This document shows, in pieces, positions 56,264-64,000 of a stretch of 64,000 bases of DNA (positions are counted from its first letter, which is position 1; each line of letters starts with the position of its first letter). The translations under genes and the position numbers were made by a program. The DNA is from Metallibacterium scheffleri. Lineage in GTDB: Bacteria; Pseudomonadota; Gammaproteobacteria; Xanthomonadales; Rhodanobacteraceae. The stretch spans positions 1 through 64,000 of the forward strand of contig NZ_LDOS01000002.1 of NCBI RefSeq assembly GCF_002077135.1, written 5' to 3'. The notes under the pieces were generated by a model. That model had not been told where the DNA came from, did not search any database, and saw nothing but the letters and a program-made list of their open reading frames with translations.

Positions 56264-58046
56264 GTGCGCCCGTGAGGGCATCGTATCAGCGCGGTGCAAG
56301 TCCGCGTCGGGGCAAGCCACAGGCCCTGTAGTTGAAGGTAACTGCGTCGCTGAGAGGCGGGGTGGAGAGCAACCGGAAACGAACTGATGGTCCGTAGTAA
56401 AGCGAACCCGTTTCGGCGGGGTGTTGCGGCGAGCCTGCTCATTCATGGCGAAGCCTGGAACTCACCGATCACGCTGAGGTGGCTGTCAAAGCGATGATCG
56501 GGCACACCGTGTGGTTGGGGACGGAACATTGGGAAGGTGCGATGCAGTAAGCGGGGAGACCCGCGCCCGATGTGAACGGGTGAGGGAGTCAGAGCCTTCG
56601 TAGTACCGCAGGATCTTGAGTTGAGATCCGCGAAGCGCGGCTAGCAAAACCGCGTGGAGGGAAGGGGGGCAGGAAGGTGGATTCGGGAGGTTGAGAACGA
56701 TGCACGCAAACTCATCGCAAGTGCCGGTAACGGCTAAGCACGATGAAGATACCCAGACTCGCGATTGGAGTTGGGTGGAAGCCTCGGTATGGACGGACCG
56801 AATGTTGGCAGCGCTGGACAACGGCGTGAAGGGAGGAAAATGGTTCAGCCTGATGGACAAGGTGATGCGTCCGGCGACGCTGCAAGCGGCGTGGGGACGG
56901 GTGGTGCGCAATTGCGGAGCGGCCGGGGTGGATCGTCAAAGTGTGGACGCGTTCGCGGCCCATGCCGAGCGCTACCTCGACGAGCTGGCGAGGGCGCTGC
57001 GCAGTGACACGTACCGGCCCCAAGCGATCAGGCGGGTCGAGATTCCCAAAGGGCGGGGCCAAACCCGTCCACTGGGGATACCGACGGTGAAGGATCGCGT
57101 GGTGCAAACGGCGGTACGGCTGGTGATTGAGCCGATCTTCGAGTCGATCTTTTGCGCACACAGCTACGGGTTTCGGCCCGGCCGCGGTGCCAAGCGTGCG
57201 CTGCGGGAGGTGGATGCACTGCTGCGGGCGGGGTATTGCCATGTGGTGGATGCCGACCTTGCCGGCTACTTTGACAGCATTCCGCACGCCGGTCTGATGG
57301 CGCGGGTGCGCGAGCAGATCGCGGATGGCCGCGTACTGCGCTTGCTGGAATCGTGGCTCAAGCAGGAAGTGATGGCGGGACTGGAACGCTGGATCCCCAC
57401 GGGCGGTACGCCGCAGGGTGCGGTGATCAGTCCGCTGTTGTCCAATATCTACCTGCATGGGCTCGACGAGACGATGGCCGCAGGTGGCTATCGGATGGTG
57501 CGTTATGCCGATGACTTCGTGGTGCTGTGTCAGACCGCGGATGAGGCGCAACGTGCGCTGGCCGAGATTGGCACGTGGGTGGACGCCCACGAGCTGACCT
57601 TGCACCCGGACAAGACTCACGTCGGCGACTGCCGACAGGTAGGCCGCGGGTTCGAGTTTCTGGGCTATCGGTTCGAGGCCGGTCAACGCCGGGTACGCAC
57701 GAAGAGCTGGAACGCGATGCTGGACAAAATTCGACAGCACACGCCGCGTACCAAGGGGCGTTCGCTGGCGAGCATCATCAGCCAGATCAACCCGATGCTG
57801 CGGGGCTGGTACCAGTACTTCAAGCATGCCCACCGGATCACTTTTGTTACGACCCGCGTTAATTTCGGGCCACTGACCCGACCTATCCGAAGGCGAACAA
57901 GGTGGGGTGTCCCTCGGTCATTTGAGCGGTACCCGGACCCAAGGCAATGCGGGACGCCAGGGTGCGCAACGGGTATCGAGGACGCCAGGAACAACGCTGC
58001 CAGTGGTGTGCGCTGGCGGCGTGTACGGTCGGTGAAGGGACTGGCT

Positions 58047-58277
58047 TCAGAAGGGTGGATCGGCTGCGGTTTCGGTGTTGTCGGGCTCGATCAAGCAGTC
58101 GCTGTACAGGTCTTCGTAGAAGCGATGGATCTGATCGCCGTAGTGGGCCTCGAAGAGGTCCAGGACGTGATGGATGAAGTCGTGGATCTGCACGACGGCA
58201 TCGTCGCTGAGTCGAGGCATCGGGAAGTCGCCGGCCGTGAGGGTGTCAGGGTCGACCGCGTTGGGATTTGAGTTCAT
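58047..58277 (-). CDS. 76-residue accessory protein of the transposon
   Basis: ATG 58277 overlaps the ATPase stop (ATGA). The sequence is acidic: SDDAVVQIHDFIHHVLDLFE, HYGDQIHRFYEDLYSD. It is probably helical. No family recognised. The coupling to the ATPase gene suggests a role in transposition. Confidence 0.6.
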   Translation of the reverse strand: MNSNPNAVDPDTLTAGDFPMPRLSDDAVVQIHDFIHHVLDLFEAHYGDQIHRFYEDLYSDCLIEPDNTETAADPPF

Positions 58278-59068
58278 TGCAGCTCCGCGATGGCTTGCTG
58301 CACGATTTCGTCGGGCAGATGGTTCAGGCCTTTGGGTACGGCCAGACGCATGGCCGTGCACAGGATGCGGCCGGCCTGCCGAGGCAGGCCCTTGGAGGCC
58401 TGCCGCAAGAGCTCCAGGCCGGAGTCGGCGAGCAAGGTGTGCTGGCAGCCGGCACTCTTCAGGGCGTGCGCGATCAGAAGCTGGAAGCGTTCGCGCTCGA
58501 CGACGGGTTTGAGCGCGACGCGCACCTGGATGCGGCTGGCCAGCGCCGCGTACGGGGCGCGGTCCAGGGTCTGGGCCAATGCCGGATGGCCCACCAGCCA
58601 CACGCTGATGAGGTCGCGCGAGTCGAACGCGAAGTTCAGGAAGGCGGGGAAGTCGCGGAAGAACTCGTTCGGCAGGTTCTGCGCCTCGTCGATGACCCAC
58701 AAGGGCGTGACCTGACGGGTGTCGACGAGTTCGTGAACGCGCTGCTTGATGTCGCGCCACAACTGGGCGCGGCGGTAGCTCGGCTCCAGGCCCAGTGCGC
58801 GCGCCAGGCCGCGGTAGATGTCGGTGCGGCCGAAGTCGGTCTCGGCTTGATAGAGCACGAGGTAGCGATGCGGGTTCAGGGCGCTGGTGATGCTGCGCAG
58901 CGCGGCGGTCTTGCCCACGCCGGGCTCGCCGGTGAGCAGGCCGAGTCCGGGCGATTGCAGCAGCCAGTTGAAGCGCTGGGTCAATTGCGCGAGGGCGCCG
59001 TCGTCCCAGGGCTCGGTGAGCTCCTTGCCCAGCGGGGCGTGACGCAGGCCGAAGTGTTGGAGGTACAT
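58274..59068 (-). CDS. ExeA/TniB-like AAA+ ATPase
   Basis: 264 residues from ATG 59068, one base after the transposase stop. MYLQHFGLRHAPLGKELTEP is the usual ExeA-type start. Walker A GLLTGEPGVGKTAALRSI, Walker B PLWVIDEAQNLPNEFFRD, sensor region VWLVGHPALAQTL, and the arginine-containing ALASRIQVRVAL. Such ATPases pick the target and activate a DDE transposase (TniB, TnsC, MuB role). Confidence 0.88.
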   Translation of the reverse strand: MYLQHFGLRHAPLGKELTEPWDDGALAQLTQRFNWLLQSPGLGLLTGEPGVGKTAALRSITSALNPHRYLVLYQAETDFGRTDIYRGLARALGLEPSYRRAQLWRDIKQRVHELVDTRQVTPLWVIDEAQNLPNEFFRDFPAFLNFAFDSRDLISVWLVGHPALAQTLDRAPYAALASRIQVRVALKPVVERERFQLLIAHALKSAGCQHTLLADSGLELLRQASKGLPRQAGRILCTAMRLAVPKGLNHLPDEIVQQAIAELQ

Positions 59069-59069
59069 C

Positions 59070-60422
59070 TCAGTTCCCCTTCTTCGCGCCGTGGTCGTTC
59101 ACGCCGTTGACCTTCACGCCGTGATACTGCGCGTGCGCCATCTCCACCAGGTTGGGTCCGGTGCGCTCGCCCGGGGCCGCGGCCGGCTCGGGCTTGCGCC
59201 GCACGCGCCGGATGTTGGCCATCGCGTCCAGCGCCGTGGCCACGCCGAGTGAGTGGCCGGCCTCGTCCTCGACCCCCACGACGCGCTCGGTGTGCGGATC
59301 CACGACCAGCCGGACCGTCTTGCCCGACAGCTCGTAGGGCACCTCGAAGCGCTCGCCCAGGTACGACACCGTGCCATCCTTCCTGACCAGGCGATGGATG
59401 CGGTGGTGGAACAGCGCGTCGAGCCCCGCGGCCTTGGCACCCAGGCTGCGGATCCGGGGCAAGTCGCGCTGGTAGCGCGCCAAGGGCGTCAGGCCGCCCA
59501 GGCCGGCGTGCGCGGCGCGGTGGTAGATCTGCTCGAGCCAGGCCCACAGCCGCGCGTTGAGGTCGTCCAGATCCGCGATGTGCCGCTCGTCGAGTTCGCT
59601 GAGGAACTGGTCGCGCAGCGTCCGGTGCCAACGCTCCAGCTTGCCCTTGCCCTCGGGGGCGTAGGGCCGGCAGAAGATCAGGTGGATGCCCAGCCGGGCA
59701 CAGATCCCCTGCAGTGTGTTGGCGCGGTAGGCGGCGCCGTTGTCAACGACGAGTTTGATGGGCACGCCCCGTCGCAACAGCGCCTGCTTGAGCACGCCCT
59801 CGACATCGAGCGCTGTCTCGCCCAGGCAGAACGCGCTGTGGGCGACCAGGCGCGAGGCGTCGTCAATCAAGGACACCAGGTAGGTCTTGCGCCGTTGTCC
59901 CTTCACGCTCACGCGTGGGCCGTGCATCACGTCGCCATACCAGACCGAGCCGGCGAACTCGGCGGCGAAGCTGCGCTTTTCTTCGGGCAGGCTGGCCGAG
60001 CCCGCCAGCCTGGACAGCCCGCTTTGCTGCAGCAGCCGATGCACCGCCGAGCGCGACAGGCTCGCACTCGCGACGGTGCCGGCAGCTTCGAGCAAGCGCA
60101 CGATCTGGCGCACGGAGCGACGCGGGTTGTCGCGCTTGGCCGCCAGCACCGCCTCCTGGATCGGCGCAGAGATCCGCGACTGGCCACGGTCGAGCCGGGC
60201 CTTGGGCACCAGGCCCGCGATGCCTTCGCGCCGCCAGGCGTAGTACCAAGCCTCGATGGTCTTCTCGCCAATGTGGCGACGCTGCGTGCCGGGAATGGCG
60301 TACTCGCGCTGCGCCAACTCGCGGATCAATGGCTGCAGTTCGCCGCGCGCCAACTGCTCGCGACTGACCATGGGACCCAGCACCGACAGCCGGAACAGCG
60401 CCTTCGGATCGATCGGATTCAT
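59070..60422 (-). CDS. DDE/rve-type transposase
   Basis: 450 residues from ATG 60422 with GAGG upstream; a GTG three codons earlier is possible. An N-terminal HTH (EKTIEAWYYAWRREGIAGLV) and a Mu-type second HTH (RRSVRQIVRLLEAAGTV, SRSAVHRLLQQSGLSRL) come first. The catalytic core has WYGDVMHGPRVSVKGQRRKT (first Asp), KLVVDNGAAYRANTLQGICA (second Asp) and YAPEGKGKLERWHRTLRDQF (Glu). The C-terminal barrel has VSYLGERFEVPYELSGKTVR. Together with the ATPase it moves the element. Confidence 0.9.
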   Translation of the reverse strand: MNPIDPKALFRLSVLGPMVSREQLARGELQPLIRELAQREYAIPGTQRRHIGEKTIEAWYYAWRREGIAGLVPKARLDRGQSRISAPIQEAVLAAKRDNPRRSVRQIVRLLEAAGTVASASLSRSAVHRLLQQSGLSRLAGSASLPEEKRSFAAEFAGSVWYGDVMHGPRVSVKGQRRKTYLVSLIDDASRLVAHSAFCLGETALDVEGVLKQALLRRGVPIKLVVDNGAAYRANTLQGICARLGIHLIFCRPYAPEGKGKLERWHRTLRDQFLSELDERHIADLDDLNARLWAWLEQIYHRAAHAGLGGLTPLARYQRDLPRIRSLGAKAAGLDALFHHRIHRLVRKDGTVSYLGERFEVPYELSGKTVRLVVDPHTERVVGVEDEAGHSLGVATALDAMANIRRVRRKPEPAAAPGERTGPNLVEMAHAQYHGVKVNGVNDHGAKKGN

Positions 60423-60553
60423 CGCGTGCACCTCGTGTGTTGTGAAGGTGCCGATGAGAGCGTGCCGGCGACTTCTACGGCAGGGGGCAAAGTGTGTGGG
60501 GTCCCTCCCGGGCGGGATTCAGGGGCGTCCTGCGGTCACGCAGGTGCGACTTA

Positions 60554-61084
60554 TCACGGGACGCTCAGCTCCCGGTCGAGCCAGACCATGGCCCGGGCCA
60601 GGGGCATGGCGTCGATCACGTGGCGCCACAACGTCTGCCGATCGGGCCATCGACCCAGCTCGGGAAACCGGCTGCGCAGCACGCAGGCAAAGTGCTCGCC
60701 GCGTGCATCGAGCCAGTCTCGCCAGCGACGCACGGTCCGCCGGGCCCGGCACGTGCAGCGCGCGCACCGATGCACTGAACATCCGCCCAGCAACAGCGCC
60801 AGCACCGCGTGCTGCACGGCCCAGTCGTACCAGCGCCGGGGCGCGATGCACAACGGCAGCCGCGAGCACGTGCGCAAACATTGCCGGCACAGGAAACGCA
60901 AGACAGCCACCGGGTTGCGCGCCCCACCCGCGCGGCGATCGGCCTTGCGGTAATAGCAGCCGTGTCCCCACAGACCGCCCAGGCGGCAGTGCGGGCAGGC
61001 CTGCGGACGGTAGGCGTCGGCGTTCGTCACGACGGCGTCCAGGTGCTGATCGAGCGTGGTAATGCTCGCTACAATTCGGTCCAT
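60554..61084 (-). CDS. Cys-rich zinc-ribbon protein, probable accessory transposition factor
   Basis: 176 residues from ATG 61084 with GGAGGCC upstream. Zinc-finger-like CPHCRLGGLWGHGCYYRK, then RFLCRQCLRTCSRLPLCI, then an Arg/Trp-rich second half (CRARRTVRRWRDWLDARGEH). The pattern is like DUF6431-type proteins found beside such transposons; this memory-based link is tentative. It lies upstream of the transposase on the same strand. Confidence 0.6.
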   Translation of the reverse strand: MDRIVASITTLDQHLDAVVTNADAYRPQACPHCRLGGLWGHGCYYRKADRRAGGARNPVAVLRFLCRQCLRTCSRLPLCIAPRRWYDWAVQHAVLALLLGGCSVHRCARCTCRARRTVRRWRDWLDARGEHFACVLRSRFPELGRWPDRQTLWRHVIDAMPLARAMVWLDRELSVP

Positions 61085-61527
61085 AGGCCGGCCTCCTTTG
61101 TGTCGTGTTGGATTCGCAAACCCACGATAACAAAGGAGCACCGGCCTATCTCGTTCGTGCCTCGTCCCAGGCTGCACTGGATGCCGTTCTCATGAACGCC
61201 CTGAAAGAACTCGGGGCGTCAGAGGCAATCGACCCTCGGCCTTCGACGGACGTAACAACTTTCAGCAAGCTCGACGGGTTTATCCGCCGGCGTCTGCGCT
61301 CTATCCTTCGTGCATACGACGGTCGGCGTGGGCACGGTCACACCCGCGAGGACCATCAGCGCTGGCCCAATAGCTACTTCGCTCAGCAGGGGCTTTTCAC
61401 GTTAACCCAAGCCCATGCCTTGGCGTGCCGATCTCGATGAAGCAACCACCCACTGGAGAGCCGTGTGCGGGAGAACCGCACGCACGGTTCGGAGGGCGGG
61501 GAGGTGATGAGCCTTCCCGACCCCTAT

Positions 61528-61740
61528 CGAAGGTGCGCGGGAATGACGAAGCGTGACCTTGCCTCCCGTCATTCCCGCGAAGAATCCACCCTCGCGACTG
61601 TTCTCGTCATTCCCGCGCAGGCGGGAATCGCTTCACAACAGAGAAGCGGGTCATCCAGTGCAAGGTTGGACCGCGCGCATCCGGACGCAGTGCGCTAGTT
61701 CGATACCGGAATCCTGCGCGTTGCTCAGCGCACAAGTCAG
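61528..61740. repeat. REP-like palindrome cluster
   Basis: Several copies of TCATTCCCGCG and CGCGGGAATGACG, including CATTCCCGCGCAGGCGGGAA near 61608. No gene. It is the 3' exon of the second intron. Confidence 0.75.
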
Positions 61741-62502
<762 letters not shown>

Positions 62503-62506
62503 CGGC

Positions 62507-63385
62507 TCACAGCCAGTAGGGGATGCGCTTGTGGTAGCGCCCGGTCAGCGCCAGGGCGAACACCCAGCCGACAACGGTCATGCCCAGCGCAACTTCCCAG
62601 GTGAGCGGTGTGGGCCATTCGCCCAGCAGCGGTTGGCGCGCCAGGTCGATCAAGTAGGCGAACGGATTTAAGGTCACGATCCACTCGTGTTTTTTCAGCG
62701 CGCTGGCCGCGAACATGATCGGGGTGACGAAGTACATCATCTGCATGAATGCCGTCACGATCTGCGGCAGGTCGCGGAAACGCGCCGAGAACAGGCCAAC
62801 CACCATCGCCATCCACACGGCATTGAGCAACAGCACGATGAGACCGAGCAGGAACAGGGGCAGGGTCTCCCAGCTCTTGACGCCGTAGATGCCCAGCACG
62901 AGCAGCACGATCACGAAGTTGTGCAGAAAGATGATGAAGTTGCGCCACATCGCCTGGAACAGGTAGATCAAGCGCGGCGTGTGCACCTGGCGGATGTACT
63001 GTGCGCTGTTGATGTAGGCATTGCAGCCTTCGGTGATGATCGTGGCCATCAGCGTCCACGTCACCATGCCGGTCGACAGCATGGGCAGGTAGGTGTCCAT
63101 GTTCTGACCCAGCAGTGCGCCGAACACCAGTCCGATCGCGCCAATCACCACGCCCATGCTGATGGTCAACCAGAACGGCCCCAGCTTGGAGCGCGCGTAA
63201 CGTTGGCGGATCTCGATCCAGCCCAGCAGGCTCCACAGCCGCCAGGCTTTGATGCTGGCTTTGAGGTCAGCGGTGGCGATGCCTAGAGCGGCCATTGCGG
63301 TCCGATTGGGTCGAAGACGCGACATGATAGTTGACTCGGCCGCATCCGTAGCCAGAGCGGCTGCTGGGCTGCGTTTGCTGTTCAT
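62507..63385 (-). CDS. wzm: ABC-2 polysaccharide exporter permease (Wzm-like)
   Basis: 292 residues from ATG 63385; a GTG at 63394 is also possible. After an N-terminal cytoplasmic segment, [20 protein letters not shown] is the typical Wzm/KpsM entry helix. Six membrane segments follow, with [20 protein letters not shown] and IMFAAS. The stop lies four bases before the ATPase start. Together they export a finished glycan. Confidence 0.9.
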   Translation of the reverse strand: MNSKRSPAAALATDAAESTIMSRLRPNRTAMAALGIATADLKASIKAWRLWSLLGWIEIRQRYARSKLGPFWLTISMGVVIGAIGLVFGALLGQNMDTYLPMLSTGMVTWTLMATIITEGCNAYINSAQYIRQVHTPRLIYLFQAMWRNFIIFLHNFVIVLLVLGIYGVKSWETLPLFLLGLIVLLLNAVWMAMVVGLFSARFRDLPQIVTAFMQMMYFVTPIMFAASALKKHEWIVTLNPFAYLIDLARQPLLGEWPTPLTWEVALGMTVVGWVFALALTGRYHKRIPYWL

Positions 63386-63620
63386 GGGCGACACGGACCT
63401 GCTGGTCGATTGGACTGGATACTTGATCGATGATCAGTTCGGATCACACGCGCGCCGCGCGCGCCTTGTCCACAGCGCGCGCTGGATTTCCTGTGGACAA
63501 GCTGATGATGAAGCCCGCCGGAGCCTTGCCGCGCCTGCCGCGCGCGACGCATTGAGCAAGCTTTGGCCACGTGCGTGGAGTGTGCCAAGATTCCGCGCAT
63601 TCACTCGCAAGGTCGACCTC
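63386..63620. promoter_or_regulatory. Divergent promoter region wzm/gmd with a long inverted repeat
   Basis: It contains CTTGTCCACAG ... CTGTGGACAAG around a 15-base GC-rich loop (about 63465-63502). It can form a hairpin, and each arm has a DnaA-box-like TTGTCCACA. Function not known. Confidence 0.45.
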
Positions 63621-64000
63621 GTGAAACGCGCAGTCATCACCGGCATCACTGGGCAGGACGGGGCTTATCTGGCCCGCCTGCTGTTGAACAAGGGCTACAA
63701 GGTATTCGGCACGTATCGCCGCACCAGCTCGGTCAATCAATGGCGCATCCAGGAGCTGGGCATCGCCGAGCACGCCAATCTGGAGTTGGTCGAGTACGAC
63801 CTCACCGACCAGGGCACCAGCATTCGCCTGATCGAGCAGGCGCAGCCGGACGAGGTGTACAACCTCGCGGCGCAGAGTTTCGTCGGCGTGTCCTTCGAGC
63901 AGCCGGCGACCACGGCGCAGATCACCGGCGTGGGCGCGCTGTTCCTGCTCGAGGCCATCCGCATGGTCAACCGCAAGACGCGCTTCTACCAGGCATCCAC
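63621..64000 (+). CDS. gmd: GDP-mannose 4,6-dehydratase, start only
   Basis: A GTG at 63621 opens [20 protein letters not shown], the NAD(P)-binding GxxGxxG loop of Gmd. [26 protein letters not shown]-type and [20 protein letters not shown] follow. The gene runs off the window after 126 codons. It makes GDP-4-dehydro-6-deoxymannose, the precursor of GDP-rhamnose, GDP-fucose and others, for the surface glycan. Confidence 0.92.
   Translation, partial: MKRAVITGITGQDGAYLARLLLNKGYKVFGTYRRTSSVNQWRIQELGIAEHANLELVEYDLTDQGTSIRLIEQAQPDEVYNLAAQSFVGVSFEQPATTAQITGVGALFLLEAIRMVNRKTRFYQAS

Larger units (their letters stand above)
57845..61257 (-). mobile_element. Transposon with DDE transposase, AAA ATPase and two accessory genes
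   Basis: 3413 bases. The ends are TGTTACG and, read inward from the right, TGTTACG. It is flanked by the 5-base duplication ACTTT (57840-57844 and 61258-61262). Four genes lie on the minus strand. The architecture (rve-type transposase plus ExeA/TniB-like ATPase, TGT ends, 5-base duplication) places it near the Tn7/Tn5053/Mu-type group, but I cannot assign a named family. Confidence 0.85.
56700..61440 (+). pseudogene. ltrA: Group II intron reverse transcriptase split by a transposon
   Basis: ATG 56700. The first part (to 57844) has GAAGVDRQSVDAF, KGRGQTRPLGIPTVKDRVVQ, SYGFRPGRGAKRAL, VVDADLAGYFDSIPH, GTPQGAVISPLLSNIYLHGL, the active-site RYADD and INPMLRGWYQYFKHAHR. The second part (61263-61440) is the maturase end: SKLDGFIRRRLRSILRAYDG, HQRWPNSYFAQQGLF. 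Removing the transposon and one ACTTT gives 1323 bases, an open frame of 440 residues. The interrupted protein cannot work, so the intron is immobile unless helped in trans. Confidence 0.93.
56264..61527 (+). mobile_element. Second group II intron, interrupted by a transposon
   Basis: The 5' end is GTGCG at 56264, just after the REP hairpin. Domain V is at about 61461-61495 (GAGCCGTGTGCGG ... GCACGCACGGTTC). The domain VI-like hairpin ends in CCCCTAT at 61527. The next bases CGA restore the REP sequence. The intron without the insert is about 1.85 kb. A 3413-base transposon lies in its reverse transcriptase gene. Confidence 0.88.

Overview
The window is GC-rich Gammaproteobacterial DNA, most likely from the Lysobacterales (Xanthomonadales/Rhodanobacteraceae type). 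The evidence is a GspE/GspF-type secretion pair, secreted proteins with a C-terminal domain common in that group, a MacB-type exporter next to an NtrC/NtrY-like pair, and abundant REP-like palindromes. No rRNA, tRNA or CRISPR array was seen. The species assignment is an inference.

Layout. 0-3.7 kb: gspF and gspE on the minus strand, then a secreted-protein gene, all carrying several single-base frameshifts. 4.8-9.2 kb: an intact paralog of that secreted protein, a class-C-type group II intron placed just after its terminator, and a hicAB module. 9.3-26.3 kb: a surface-glycan region with three sulfotransferase-type genes (one broken by an ISL3 element), an EXORDIUM-like secreted protein, multidomain glycosyltransferases, the GDP-heptose genes hddA-gmhA-hddC, a cystathionine synthase/lyase-type gene and a lipoprotein. 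26.4-30.5 kb: two hypothetical genes, one split by an IS21 element. 30.9-37.7 kb: a candidate peptide-maturation (RiPP-like) operon on the minus strand. It holds a radical SAM/SPASM protein split by a second ISL3 copy, an LPLAT-like acyltransferase, two small precursor-like peptides sharing a D-E-F-E-I-x-E-x-E-D-R-x-E-L block, and an M50-type membrane protease with a PqqD-like N-terminus. 38.4-45.6 kb: a HlyD-MacB/FtsX export system with its response regulator and histidine kinase. 46-52.4 kb: a second glycan block, partly AT-rich. 52.4-61.7 kb: a mobile-element zone with a toxin-antitoxin module, an IS1634-like element and a second group II intron whose reverse transcriptase is split by a 3.4 kb transposon with a DDE transposase and an AAA ATPase. 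61.7-64 kb: an ABC-2 polysaccharide exporter (wzt/wzm-like) and the start of gmd.

The genes fit together as a cell-surface polysaccharide locus: GDP-heptose and GDP-mannose-derived sugars, glycosyltransferases, sulfotransferases and an ABC exporter. Mobile elements have opened it up repeatedly. Four insertions can be undone exactly: removing the element and one target duplication restores an open frame. The most novel item is the peptide-maturation operon. In this genome its radical SAM gene is disrupted.
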